From positions 72,875,954 through 72,939,953 of the forward strand of contig OZ018330.1 of the NCBI GenBank assembly GCA_963969495.1: a stretch of DNA of 64,000 nt, given 5' to 3'. The position numbers were made by a program, and so were the translations under genes. The notes under the pieces are model-generated. The model ran no database searches and was not told where the DNA came from. It was given only the letters and a program-made list of their open reading frames with translations. Shown here piece by piece: positions 32,510-44,651 of this stretch; position 1 is the first letter of the stretch, and every line of letters begins with the position of its first letter. The DNA comes from Ceratothoa steindachneri (lineage: Eukaryota > Arthropoda > Malacostraca > Isopoda > Cymothoidae).

Positions 32510-35500
32510 TGAAAGGGGGAAGGCCGGCCTCGTCCCAAAAGTCAACGAGTCCACCAGTCATGGTGCACGCACTCGACCCGAGTACAAGGGACAGGCGGTA
32601 GCGACCCCGCCCATCCCGGTACCGGGACAGGTAACGTGCGCGAAGATCACCCAGACTGGGACATTCGACAAGAATATGCCGAACAGTCTGGGGGACGAAT
32701 CAGTCGTTGCAATAGGGCGCAGGCGAGCGCTCCATCAAATAGTGATGCGTCACACGAGTGTGTCCGATTCGGAGACGACAGAAAGCGACCTGAAGCCGTA
32801 GCGGCATCGGGGGATAGGTCCATGGGAACAGTGGCGGCGCAATGGCACGCAACTTTAAGTTCCCTTCGACCGTCTCCAATCTTCTTTGCCAAGCAGTCCG
32901 AAGAGCTGCCCGTATTCCTGCCATGTAGTCGGTGTGAGGAAGAGCGAAACGCTGGTCCGGTCGCAGAGTCCTCCGGGACTATTTGGCGCCCTCATTCCCC
33001 GCAATTCCTACATGTCCAGGAACCCAGCAGAAGATAATCTCGACATCTGCCCGGCTCGCCAAAACCGTGGCGTCACGGATATCGCGAACTAGGGATTGTG
33101 GAGATTCCAATGCCCCGAGAGCCCTCAGGGCGCTTTGTGAGTCGCTATAGATCACAATCCGGTCTCCAAACCGGGCACGTCGCGTAATCTCCCGTACCGA
33201 GTGGTGTATTGCCACCAGCTCGGCCGTGAAGACAGACGCAGCGCCTGGCAGAGACCCGCTGACTTCAGAGGGGATACAGCGTGGAAGCCGACCCCCTCTT
33301 CGGACTTAGGGCCATCCGTATAAACTGGCACGGTTCCAGCGTGGCACGAGGTGTGTCCAGAAAGGTCGAACGCAATACTCCCGGCGCCATACAAGCTTTG
33401 GGAGCAGAGGCGTGGCGACAAAGAGCCAAATGTGGTACCCTCCAGGGTGGCGTCCTGGGCAGAACCAGAGGCGCCACCGGCCCGAGAGCTATATCTAGCT
33501 CTCGGAGTTTCCTGGCCAAAAACCCAAAGGGCTTAGGGTATGACTGGCGTCTCTCAGGGGCATAGGAAGCATCGAAATCAGATGCGGATGCAGTGAAAGA
33601 TGTTGGAGACTGATGGAGGCACCGGGCTCGAGCGTACAGGCGTGATGCACTGCACGCGGCGCAGAGCGAGTGGCATCTGCCCAGCATCGACCAACAGGCT
33701 CTCAATGGGGAAAGTGCGGAAGGCAACGGTCGCAAGGCGAAGGCCGGTGTGGTGGATCGAATCCACCTTCCGCAATAAACGCTCGGCTGCGGATGTATAA
33801 AACTCGCATCCGTAGTCGAGCTTCGAACGAAAAAAGGATCGATAAAAGACTAAGGCAGTAGCCCTATCAGCGCCTCAAGCGCTGAACGTCACGGAACGGA
33901 GAATATCCAAGACGCGGGTACAGTAGACCCTAAGGCTGCGAACATTGAGCCTCCCAGGTGAGGCGTCGGTCGAATACAAGACTAAGGAAACGGTACGATT
34001 CCACCACTTCCAGGCGCACTCCATTAAGATAAAGAAACAAATCTGATTCGGGGTGGACCGTGGATAGCGGTAGAAGTGCACCACATTAGCCTTGGCCAAA
34101 GAAAACCGAAACCTGTGCGCTTCGGCATAGCGAGAGACGCGGTTCAATGCCTGTTGGAGTCGACGCTCCAGAGTTGGCATCTGGGCCGCGCCAAAAGAGA
34201 TCGAAAGGTCGTCCACGTAGAGCGTAGCGAGGACATCTTCCGGCAGCACCGAGGTGATGCCGTTGATACTCAGGGTAAAAAGTATGACATGAGGACACTT
34301 CCCTGCGGGATACCCTCTTCCTGCCCTTTGGGCCGGAGGGCTCCCCCCACCCGTACGCGGAATCGACGATCTCACAAAAATTCAGATATAAACATTGGGA
34401 GGCGTCCCCTCACCCCCATCTTGTGGAGAGTGTCCGTGATACCGTATCGCTATGTGGTATCATAGGCCTTCTCCAGATCGAAAAACACCGTGGCGTAGTG
34501 CTGTCTGCGAAGGACGGCATTTTCCAGTCGGAGCAGAGCATCCGACGTGGAGTGGAACTTGCGGAAGACGCCCTTTGCAAAAGACAAATGGCCTCTGCTG
34601 TCCAGGAAAAAGGCTAATCTAACATTTAACAATTTCGCCATCAACTTGCACACGCAAGAGGTTAGAGAGATTGGGCGGAAACCGGTCGGAGTAGAGTGAT
34701 CTCTCCCCGGTTTGCGAAAGGCGAGCACAGTAGCGATTAAGACCCTCCACCCAGATCCTGTTGAACAAATCTAACAGAAAGGCCATGCCTCGCTCACCTA
34801 GGTGTCGAAGCATGGCGTACGGGACATCGTCCGGACCATGGGCGGTGTCCGCGCACCAAGCAAGAGCATAGCGGAGAATAACTCACTCACAGTAAACTTG
34901 TCGTTGAAGGGTTCTCCACCTCTGGAGGTAAAGTCCAGCCGGCGGCCTTCCGCGACACCACGGCGTGCATTGAATGCTGGCGGAGCAGCATCCCGGCTAG
35001 AGAATGCGGAAAAAGCTGTCGCGAAGAATTCTGCCACGGCCGCGGGGTCCGAGATTGCGGTCCCATTGTCCTGGGGAATGCTAGAGGGGTCCTGCCAGAA
35101 CTTGCCCCGAATCCTTTTGACTCGCTTCCACAACTCTGCTAGAGGGGTCTTCCCGTTAAGTGAACACGCGTAAGCCTACCAAGAAGAGCGGCGGGCGTGC
35201 TTCGAAATATACCGGAACCTAGCCCTAGTGCTAGCGCGACGAAATATACCGACAGTGAAATCGTTCGGGCGGCCCTTATAGCGCATGTAGGCATAATGCT
35301 TCTGTTTGAGGTCCGTCCTACCACCATGGGAGTGGTCGGCGTGCAAAACGGCCAGACGTTCTGGGAATGGTAGTTATGCCCTCGGCGATGAGGTTGCGGG
35401 AGAAGAACTCAACGGCCTCATCTACCGACCTAAACTCCTCGACTGAGATAGAGAATTCAGTCATTTCCTGAAATGCAGGCCACCGCGCCCGCGCCAAGCA

Positions 35501-36301
35501 CCACCGAGATGGGCTATCAGGCGGCAGTTGCCCTGAAAATGATATTTGAATGGGAAAGTGATCACTACCATGGAGGTCATCGACCACCCCCAAATCAAAA
35601 TCTGGCTATGCCTCTGAAGAGCACAAAGATAGGTCAAGGCAAGAAAATGAAGCGGTTCTCGGACAGTGATGCGTAAACTCATCCACGTTTAGGAACCCCA
35701 TCTCAAGCTCTTCGATCAGATCGGTAAGGACTTGTCCCCTGGCATTTATTGAGTAATCTCCCCAGAGAGGATGCTTGCTATTCAGATCTCCAAGCAAGAG
35801 AAAGGGCCTCGGTAACCGTGCCACGACGCGACGGAAGTCCCCCGCGTCGAAGTCAGCTGACGGTGGAATGTACGCAGAAATGATAGTATACCTCATATTC
35901 AGGTGCAGCTGCACAGCCACTGCCTGAAAGGAGGTATCTAAAGAGAAAGGAAGAACGGAGACATCCTGCCGATTATAAACCGCGCATCCCGCCAGCCAGG
36001 CCACCCCGTGCTGGTGGGGTTGCAAGACCCTTATACCCCAGGAGGGCGGGCAGCGGCACGCGCCTAGCATGGTCTCCTGCAAAAAGAAAGCTAACGGGGA
36101 AGGGAACGGAACGGGACGGGACAAGACGAGCCTCCGCAGCTCCTCCCAGTTGGCCCGGAGTCCACGGCAATTCCATTGAAGGAATATGCCCTCCAGGCCT
36201 AGCTCGGAGGAGACGCCAGGGCCCCCCTCGAACAGAACACCCTCACGGGAATGGCCGTACGCTTCCCGGAGGCAGAACCCCGGGCGCTGTTGGCCAGACA
36301 A
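32510..36301 (-). pseudogene. I-A ORF2, copy 8, broken
   Basis: It has the best endonuclease of the set: one open frame, 36301-35606, with FLQWNCRGLRANWEELRR, FLQETMLGAC, TIISAYIPPSADFD, LLLGDLNSKHPLWGD and LDLSLCSS. The DLHGSDHFPI box is in the next frame at 35593. RT is spread over 35133-33875 (FRPISLTSCVCKL, VFFDLEKAYDT, GIPQGSVL, TLYVDDLSISFG). RNase H is at 33420-32979; the GNEGAK motif is followed directly by an in-frame TAG. The C-terminal Cys/His segment is at 32924-32650. Frameshifts near 35600, 34730 and 34270 and the TAG inactivate it. Confidence 0.85.
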
Positions 36302-36309
36302 AGCGCTGT

Positions 36310-38070
36310 CGCCTTCGAGAACTTATCGGGGGAGTTTGGGCTCGCCATGCGAGTCTTTTCCTCCCTCCGCCTAGAAACCTTAGGCGGGCGTTGCGGCTTC
36401 GGAGGCGGGGGGCCCTCTTTTCGAGGAACCACCGTCTCCACCTCTAGGCGTGGGCGAAGGAGTCGAAGCTCCTTTGTTGCTGTCCTCCTTTCGGGGCAGT
36501 TTTAAGAACCCCGGAAGATGGCCTAGCGACCAACTTCAGGGGGGTTTGCCTCCTGTGAGTCTAACGACTAGGGGGAGGCGCGTGGCCGTTTCGTTTCGCC
36601 TTACGGGAAACGGTCACGCTGGAGGAAGAGGGGGGAGACCTGGATATAGCCGGGGCTCGGTATGAACCCTTTTTGCCGCCAGCTTTACCAGGGAAGCGCC
36701 CGGGTTGAGTAGAGCCCGCAGAAGGGCTCCTAATGGGCGAGGAAACAACCGTGCTCGTTGGCCTGGATGGGCCAGGAGCAGAGGGTGCCTTTCTAACTCT
36801 TGAGGCATATGACGTCCCAGGCAGAGCCGGGCGCGCCAGGACCAAGTCCTTAGCCTCACGGAATAAGAGTCGATCATGGGCCTGAACGGACAGGATTTCT
36901 TTCTCAAGGAGATATGCACCACATTGCTTCGAAGAAGCGGGGTGCGACTCTCGGCAATTGACACACTTGGCCACACACGATTTAGACTTATCGTGTGCGG
37001 CTTTGGGAGAAATTTACACAAACTTCGGGTGACCCCGACTTTGCACGTCTACAAGAACGATTCGTATGGCCGAAGCGGTGACAGTAATAGCACCACCGCG
37101 GAAGTGGCACGAATGCCTTGACGCAGTAGCGGTACCAACCGGCACGCACCGACTCATGGAGCTTGTCACAGTCAAACGTGACAGAGTGTAGGGGTGGGTC
37201 TCGAGGCCCCTCCCTGTTTTCTCATCACACGTTCGATCTTGACCACCCTATGGTCAGGCAGCTCTAAGGTGATGTCCTCAATGGAGTAGTCAACGAGTTC
37301 CCTCGCATAAACTACTTTCACAAAGCTCATGGTAGAGTGCGATGAAGTGTGCGAAGAGCACTTATCTTGGCCGCCTCGGCGGGATTCGCCAGAAGGCTCC
37401 CGTCCGAGAAACGGGTCACCTTCGGCTCTCTACCAATATAACTAGCTAATCCTCTCCTCTGATGGATCATGTTGCCCTTGGCCAACATGCTGCCATCAAA
37501 GGAGAGAATGACGAGGAAGCGTTTAAAGCCAGCGGGCTCGAAAACGCCATGTAACTTCTGAATGAGGGGCCCCGACGTTATTGAGGCTCCGCCCTGTGCA
37601 CTTTCGGTCTTAGTTGGGGGCTCCGGGCCCAGTGCGGCAGAGGGGCCGGATGTGCCGATCTTGGCTTGTCGCCTACCAAAGTGTCATTAGGCCCATCCGT
37701 CCCTGCAGCCCCCGCGGATGGAGAGTAGCCCCGAGTCTTTTTAGTCTTTTTCTTCTTTTTACGAGGGCGGGGAATGACCCCGCTTCTCACCCCCGCCGGC
37801 AGAAGCCCCTAGGCCAGATGGAACGGCCTCAGCCAGGTCCTTCTCCGAAATGGAGAAGGTCCTCGTGGTTGCAGGGGCACCGGTTGGAGGAGACCCCAGC
37901 CGTTTGAGGAGGACCTTGCATAGGGGCGGATTGTGGTTCAGGGCTTAGCGCCGAGCCCGGATTCCACCCCAAGGTTAGGCCCTACCGTCTGAGGCTGGGC
38001 TTCCTCACAGGAGGGGCCTCCAGTTGGCCATCCCCTCCCAGGACATCACAGGCCTTGACCCCGATCTGCC
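36310..38070 (-). pseudogene. I-A ORF1, copy 8, broken and N-terminally deleted
   Basis: Contains the last knuckle (CVNCRESHPASSKQC, 36974-36920), GAYLLEKEIL, a Ser/Pro-rich linker and a basic tail (36441-36199) that overlaps the ORF2 start by about 100 nt in another frame. The gag-like domain is present but damaged at 37540-37090. The N-terminal part including the MPNDE start is lost in the deletion near 38075. Confidence 0.7.
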
Positions 38071-38379
38071 AGCAGGATGTGAGGAAGGTATGGGTCGGGA
38101 TGATGCAGGTTGTTAAAAAAAAAACATCCAGAACCAGAGCTCAGGGGTTAGGGAACGTTGTCCCCTCCCCCCGATCCGGGACGGTTGGCTGAGGACAAGG
38201 TCGGCATCTACCCCTTGAAATTAGAGGCTGACCAGAGAAATTTGTGGAAGAGGTTGTATGAAAAGCGAGGAAACAAGTGTTTTGAAGGAAGGAGAAGAGG
38301 CTAAGCTGGGGTCGGCCGGGGTGCCGAGTCCCGTCAGCACGACGGCCAGGATGGCAAATCGCCGCGTTCCTTACGGGGG

Positions 38380-39515
<1,136 letters not shown>

Positions 39516-39733
39516 CAGCTACACCAGGTTTCTGCATCTTTCTTTCCGTCTTCAAATTTTATTTGAAAGACAGATCTGTAGTTGCTTTCTTTGTATGTGA
39601 CATGGACAGTGAGACTTTAAATTGTGAGCGGGTAAGGGGATGTGGTATAAAAATTCCTTGGAAGTTCCTAGCTTAAGGAGATACTGGGTTTGATGGGGTA
39701 ACGCTTTGGGCGAAATATAGTTACTGTGCCTGG

Positions 39734-39744
39734 TAGCTTAGCGG
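39734..39744 (+). promoter_or_regulatory. RNA polymerase III A box
   Basis: TAGCTTAGCGG matches the TRGCNNAGYGG consensus at every position. Confidence 0.85.
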
Positions 39745-39775
39745 TAAAGCATCTGACCGGCAATCAGCAGACCCG

Positions 39776-39786
39776 GGTTCGAGTCC
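39776..39786 (+). promoter_or_regulatory. RNA polymerase III B box
   Basis: GGTTCGAGTCC matches the GGTTCGANTCC consensus at every position, 32 bp after the A box. Confidence 0.9.
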
Positions 39787-40020
39787 CGGGCCAGGAATTC
39801 AAAACTATTTTTTTCACCTGGCGGCGTTATTTCTGTCTTCTCGGTAAAGGATCGCCTTCACTGTGCCGCCCTCTGTTCCCTTTGATTCTGGATTCTTCTA
39901 ATGTCCCTCTCTCTTGCCTTAAAAATAAACAAACAAACAAACAAACTCTGGTTTCTTGTCATTTGCTCATTCGTGTCAAATTCTTATTTTCTCTTGTACT
40001 AATGTATATATATATATATG

Positions 40021-40190
40021 ACTAGGCAATGCTTCGTCACTGGGGGGGAGCTTGCGCTTCGCCACTAAGATTAAAATTTAAAATAAAGTAACTCTGAACT
40101 TCACCATTTTGTTTTTTGATATTATAAAAGAATTATTGGAAATAAATGATAAAAAAACAGTGATGATTATGATGATATAAACTATGATAT
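40021..40190 (-). repeat. AT-rich dispersed repeat (rep-1), copy 3, inverted and shortened
   Basis: The reverse complement carries the rep-1 order: an atc-rich start, ccaataattcttttataatat, atggtgaagttcagag, then a gap to aattttaatcttagtggcg and the terminus aagcgcaagctcccc. It abuts the (TA)n end of the SINE. Confidence 0.75.
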
Positions 40191-40430
40191 ATTCTAGTCC
40201 CTTGTAACAAATGAGATCAATTATTGATATCAATTTTAAACTGGTCACTTAGGACAGATAAAAGAAAAATTCATTTTATGCAGATATTTAATTAGCCGAC
40301 ACTAAACCGAAAAATTTCCCAGACTTTTCCAGGTATTCCCTAATGAAAATAAAATTCCCCATTTCCAGGTATTTCAGGTAAGCAGCCACCATGTGGGGGC
40401 GACCGCACGCGTCTTTTCTCTCTGACAGGG
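40191..40430. other. Unassigned AT-rich sequence
   Basis: No gene or named repeat recognised. Confidence 0.4.
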
Positions 40431-41510
40431 GCAGGATTGTTCCCTCCCCCCTGATCCGGGATAGTTAAGTGAGAGGAAGCTGGTCGGCATCTAACCTATC
40501 AAATTAGAGGCCGACCATAGAAAGTTGTGGGAAAGGTTGTAGGCAGAGAGGAAGTAGGGTAAAAACGCAGGCTGTCATAAAGAAGAAGAGGCTAAGCTGC
40601 GGCCCGTCATGATGCGACTGGAACGCCGTTTTTCTCGATTAGGAAAAATGGTTCAGTCGTAAAGAGAGATAACAGGGTGGCTTCTAGGAAATGCACAGCC
40701 CAAATCAAAAAGCCTGCTTACGAGAAATAAGAAGTCTGATCAGGAGGATCGCTTTCCCCTGACACTTTAGCACGTATGCAACAGCAAGACGACTGATAAA
40801 AAAGTCATCACAGTCGGCGCAGGGAAGCGCTCAGCAAATGATGGTGTGTCCTACGAGAGTGCTCAATAAAAGATTACAAAGCGACTTGAAGCGCAGAGGC
40901 ATTAGGGGGGTACGTCGAAAGGAACAGTCGTGGCGCAATGGCACGAAACGTCAAGTTCCCGTCGACCGTCTTCCATCTTTGCCAAGGAGCACGTAGACTG
41001 ACGTGATTCATTCCATGTAGTTAGAACGCTCATCTAGTCACCCAGTCATAACTAAAGATTTAGTACCCTCATTCCAAACATGTCCAGGAACCCAGTATAA
41101 TATAACATCCGCCCGGCTCGCGGCAAGCGTGGAGTTAAGGGATAACTCGAACTAGTGGGGAGGGAACCGGGGGGCGGGCTTATAGCCCGAGAGCACTCTG
41201 GGCGCTTCGCTAGTCGCTAACGATCACAATCCAAATCGGACAGACCGTTTACCTACCGTACCGAGCGGTATTGCAACCAGCTCAGCCGTTAGAGAGAGAC
41301 TTCAAACAAAGGCGATACGGCGTGGGAGCCGGCCTTTCTGGGAACTTGGGGCCTTCCAGGTACACTGGCACGATCCAGCGTGACACGAATTGTGGTCCCA
41401 AACGGCCGAACACGATACTCTCGGCGCTGTGGAAGCTTACGAATCGCCAGAGGTCAAGTTTACTTACCTCCACTCATCCACAGCAACGCCGCCAACTTTA
41501 GGAAACATCC
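40431..41510 (-). mobile_element. I-A copy 9, scrambled relic
   Basis: Positions 40435-40610 match the I-A leader (cccctgatccgggat, aaattagaggccgacca, gttgtgggaaaggttgta). Positions 40800-41510 match RNase H in the usual order but are heavily decayed; the motif VPGHVWNEGTKS (equivalent to VPGHVGIAGNEGAKES) is still readable near 41070-41100. Leader and RNase H are adjacent in an order the intact element does not have, so this is rearranged or two fragments. Confidence 0.65.
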
Positions 41511-41571
41511 CAAATCGGGAGTTCCCATCTTGATTGAGGATCCTGAAAATATAGAAGGGCAAGGTTTATTA

Positions 41572-41811
41572 TTACAATTTTTTTTATTTTATATATCTCA
41601 TCTGGCGACTGCCTTCTAGGGCATAAGTCGCCGTACTCGATCAAGCTAACCTGAATCTAGGCTATATTAAAAAAAAAGAAAAACAAAATAAAAAAAACAT
41701 TGAAGAAATAGAGCGAGCTCCGTCGACGAGGGTAGGCCCGCCCTCCCTGCCGAAGAAGACCGCGATGCATAGTTGAATTTTGAATAGCGGGGAAAAGGCC
41801 GGCCTCCTTTA
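41572..41811 (-). mobile_element. I-A copy 10, 240-bp truncated insertion with 14-bp TSD
   Basis: The insertion carries only the 3' UTR (catctggcgactgcc, aagtcgccgta and ggccggcctcc motifs) after a T-rich run. It is flanked by a perfect 14-bp direct repeat ggcaaggtttatta at 41558-41571 and 41812-41825. This is the product expected of target-primed reverse transcription with early 5' truncation. Confidence 0.85.
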
Positions 41812-41889
41812 GGCAAGGTTTATTAGATAGTTCAAATATAGAAAGGCAGGGTTGAGGTATCGCCATAGGCCGTACTCGTTCTGGAGCTA

Positions 41890-42226
41890 ATAGCTGCCCA
41901 CAGCTTGGGTCTTTGCCCTGCCATCCTCAAACTTCCATTCATGACGCTGCACCGTTTTTAAAACGACAGATGTAGCGTGGGGGAGGGCTACCCCGAGGAC
42001 GGTGTAAAGCGCCTTGTCTGGGGCAGCTGCAGTTAACATGTCCACTTCCCCAGGGTACATGTTCTTATTAACATATATATCGGCAAAAACCATAAAAACT
42101 TTTCCCAGAGACCGCAGGCTTCTGGTCCCCGTGCCGCCAATGACCGTGTTCTCCGTATACTCGATCCTTTTGGTTGTGAGGTCGACGATGACTTTGACTA
42201 TGGAAAATTTGTACTACTGAAATCAG
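41890..42226 (-). CDS. Unidentified coding-like frame (about 112 codons, ends SY-stop)
   Basis: A continuous minus-strand frame runs from about 42226 (YKFSIVKVIVDLTTKRIEY) through VFMVFADIYVNKNMYPGEVD to a stop at 41887 (ending AKTQAVGSY). Upstream, ctgatttcag at 42227-42236 could be a splice acceptor, or the frame is a fragment cut by the neighbouring insertion (I-A copy 11 begins at 42252). It is strand-alternating and well mixed in composition, with many G/C third positions, unlike the decayed LINE frames around it. I recognise no family. It may be a host exon or a fragment of an integrated foreign gene. Confidence 0.4.
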
Positions 42227-42251
42227 ATAACGATGGCTGTCTGGTAGTAGA

Positions 42252-43273
42252 TTTTTTTTTTTTCAAGGGGCTATCAGGCAAGTGCCCACTTGGGCATAAG
42301 TCGCCGCAAACAAAAGCCCAGTTCTAGGCTACTTTAAAATAAAAATTTGAACAGAAACAAAAAGGGGATAACAATCAGGGAGCAAGCTCCGGCGTAGGAG
42401 CCTGCGACATACAAAAAAAACAAAACAAACAACAATAACAAAAAAAACAAGTTAAATACAAGGGAGAAGGCCGGCCTCCCCCCCAAATGTCTATCAGTCC
42501 ACCAGTCATGGTGCACGCACTCGACCCGAGTACAAGGGACAGGCGGTAGTGACCCCGCCCATCCCGGAACCAGGACAGGTAACGTGCGCGAAGATCACGC
42601 AGACTGGGACATTCGACAAGAATGTGCCGAACAGTCTGGAGGACGACGCAGTCGTCGCAGTAGGGCGCAGGCGAGCGCTCCATCAAATAGCGATGCGTCA
42701 CACGAATGTGTCCGATTCGGAGATGACAGAAAGACACCTAAAGTCGCCGAGGCATTGAGGGATAGGTCCATGGCAACAGTCGCGGCGCAATGGCACGCAA
42801 CTTTAAGTTCCCTTCGACCGTCTCCCATCTTCTTTGCCAAGCAGTCCGAAGAGCTGCCCGTATTCCTGCCATGTAGTCCGTGTGAGGAACAGCGAAACAC
42901 TGGTCCGGTCGCAGAGTCCTCGCGGACTCTTTGGCGCCCTCATTACACGCAATTCCTACATGTCCAGGAACCCAGCAGAAGATAATCTCGACATTTGCCC
43001 GGCTCGCCATAACCGTGTCGACACGGATATCGTGAACCAGGGGATGCGGAGATTCCAATGCCCCGAGAGCACTCAGGGCGCTTTGAGTGGCTATAGATCA
43101 CAATCCGGTCTCCGAACCGGCACGTCGCGTAATCTTCCGTAACGAGTGGTGTATTGCCACCAGCTCGGCCGTGAAGACAGACGCAGCGCCTGACAGAGCC
43201 CCGCTGACTTCAAACATAGGGGATACAGCGTAGAAGCCGACCCCCTGTTGGCACTTGGAGCCATCAGTATACA
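42252..43273 (-). mobile_element. I-A copy 11, 1-kb truncated insertion with TSD
   Basis: T12 (42252-42263), 3' UTR, ORF2 C-terminus (HRYLMERSPAPYCDDC...HILVEC; 42737-42375) and RNase H (AELV equivalent near 43160, IACNEGAKESARTL near 42910). It ends inside RNase H at the VYTDGSKS region. It is flanked by gtctggtagtaga (42239-42251) and gtctggtagtgga (43274-43286), a 13-bp target-site duplication with one difference. Relatively young, although frames are already shifted. Confidence 0.9.
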
Positions 43274-43289
43274 GTCTGGTAGTGGAGTC

Positions 43290-44542
43290 GACTTAGTTTG
43301 AACACCACCAAAAAATCAAAACATTAGATTCTCGAGCTTCACTAAATATCTCCTCTTCAGCCCACCCTACATTTAATACCTGCAAGGGGGTTATCAGGTG
43401 AGGGGAGCTGATTGAATACGATGTGGACCGACTTGTTGATAAACTGACTCCCCAGAAAGTAATCAGCGCATACCGCATCACCCGCAATGTTAATAACACC
43501 AGTTCCTTCGGCTACCATTATACTAACCTTCAATCGGTTGGAACCTCCTATAAACATCAAGGCTGGCTACTTGTGTATCTCCGTGAAGCCCTACATTGAG
43601 AATCCCCGTAGGTGCTTCCATTGCCAACATTGCAAATACTGCAGACAGATGAGGCTATGTATCAATTGTTCTTCCGACTCCCATGGAACACCATGCTCAT
43701 GTCCCCCTTGTTGTGCCAACTGTGGTGGTGACCACCCAGCCAGCTCTAACTAGTGCACCTTTTTCTTATGAGAGAGAGAGGTTATTGCTCTCCAAAATAA
43801 ATACAGAATTCGCATGAATGATGCTAGAAGGAGAGCAAAAGAACTATACATCCAACCAGGAATAAGTTTTGCAGACACTCTTCGAACAAATAGACCAGTC
43901 CGTAACAAACAAAGAATATTCAGACCCTCACCTTTACAGCCACAGAATAACAACCAAGTAGCCCCAACAGAACATCTTCCCAAGAATGATGCTTCTCCTC
44001 CCTCTCCAATCATCAGAGAAGCTCCTGCTTCACCGAAACCAAGACGCAAGAGGACTCGCCTTTCCTCAGATTCTCTTCCATCAGCATCAAACTAACCATT
44101 GCCATGTCCTGAAGAAATGGAAGCTGATTCGGGGGAAGTTTGTGTGGTGTGCGTCTCACCTTTAGACATCCACCCTCCTCCCACTGAATCTGCCTTGACT
44201 CCATCTATCAAAACAAGTCGGCCTACTACACCCGCAACTTCAGAAAAAACTAAAGAGATGGTCACAGATTCAACATTGGCTGTGGCCCCCTTCGAGGAGG
44301 AGAAACAGCCTTCTGGGCTTCCCTTACCAACCACGGCTGACCCAACAACCAGTCCCGAGAATGACCCTGTACCATCCCTTTGGACACCACTAACTAGCAT
44401 TACAGAGGACCCAATATCTTCACAGGCACCCTTGCCAACAAAATCAACTAATACTACAGAGGACTCTACCTTCAGAGGCATCTTTGCCAGCAAAAACCAC
44501 CTTGTCATATGCACAGCTGACAGATGGTTTTTTGCCCACTAA
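43290..44542 (+). pseudogene. I-B ORF1 (gag-like with Cys knuckles), broken
   Basis: Starts in the middle of the gag-like domain: AHPTFNTCKGVIR, an in-frame TGA, then ELIEYDVDRLVDKLTPQKV and AYRITRN. After a frame change it continues ATIILTFNRLEPPINIKAGY and PYIENPRRCFHCQHCKYCRQ (first knuckle degraded), CINCSSDSHGTPCSCPPCC and ANCGGDHPASS. Downstream is a Pro/Ser/Thr-rich region (43814-44542). It would bind element RNA in the intact element. Confidence 0.75.
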
Positions 44543-44651
44543 TAAAAGTACCATCCCTAAAACTCTAAAGCTACCAATGCCTCAAGTACTAATAACATCC
44601 AGAAACCTACAAGGCTCAAAACCCCAGTTACCTTTTCAGGTACAAAGAAAA

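Larger units (their letters stand above)
32352..38379 (-). mobile_element. I-A copy 8, near full-length with a leader/ORF1 deletion (about 6.0 kb)
   Basis: T10 (32352-32361) and an intact 3' hairpin (ggcgactgccaacttagg), 3' UTR, ORF2, ORF1, then a junction at about 38075 where ORF1 N-terminal sequence (gatctgccagcagg) jumps to the leader (atgtgaggaaggtatgggt). This removes about 600 bp including the hairpin cluster. The 5' edge is the ttacgggg at 38371-38378. Just beyond it a second short leader-like segment (aggttgttattagccc...ccggatctcag) appears at 38381-38420. Confidence 0.85.
39727..39797 (+). tRNA. tRNA-like SINE head (not a functional tRNA)
   Basis: It folds as a cloverleaf: acceptor TGCCTGG/CCAGGAA with one G-A mismatch, D stem GCTT/AAGC, anticodon stem CTGA/TCAG with loop CCGGCAA, T arm CCGGG-TTCGAGT-CCCGG. 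The anticodon would be GGC (Ala), but position 33 is C instead of the near-invariant T and the acceptor is mismatched. With the SINE body attached, it is best read as a SINE promoter, not a working tRNA gene. Confidence 0.6.
39727..40019 (+). mobile_element. tRNA-derived SINE
   Basis: A tRNA-like head (39727-39797) is followed by an unrelated body whose second half (39859-40003) recurs at 39375-39515, and a (TA)n 3' end (40004-40019). An AAAC-repeat lies inside the body at 39928-39947. Head, body and simple-repeat tail form the standard SINE plan; a LINE partner is not obvious. SINEs are transcribed by RNA polymerase III and use LINE proteins in trans. Confidence 0.75.

Noticed and set aside
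39727..39797. A functional tRNA-Ala gene
   Set aside because: C33, an acceptor mismatch and the attached SINE body with a second body copy nearby argue for a SINE head.
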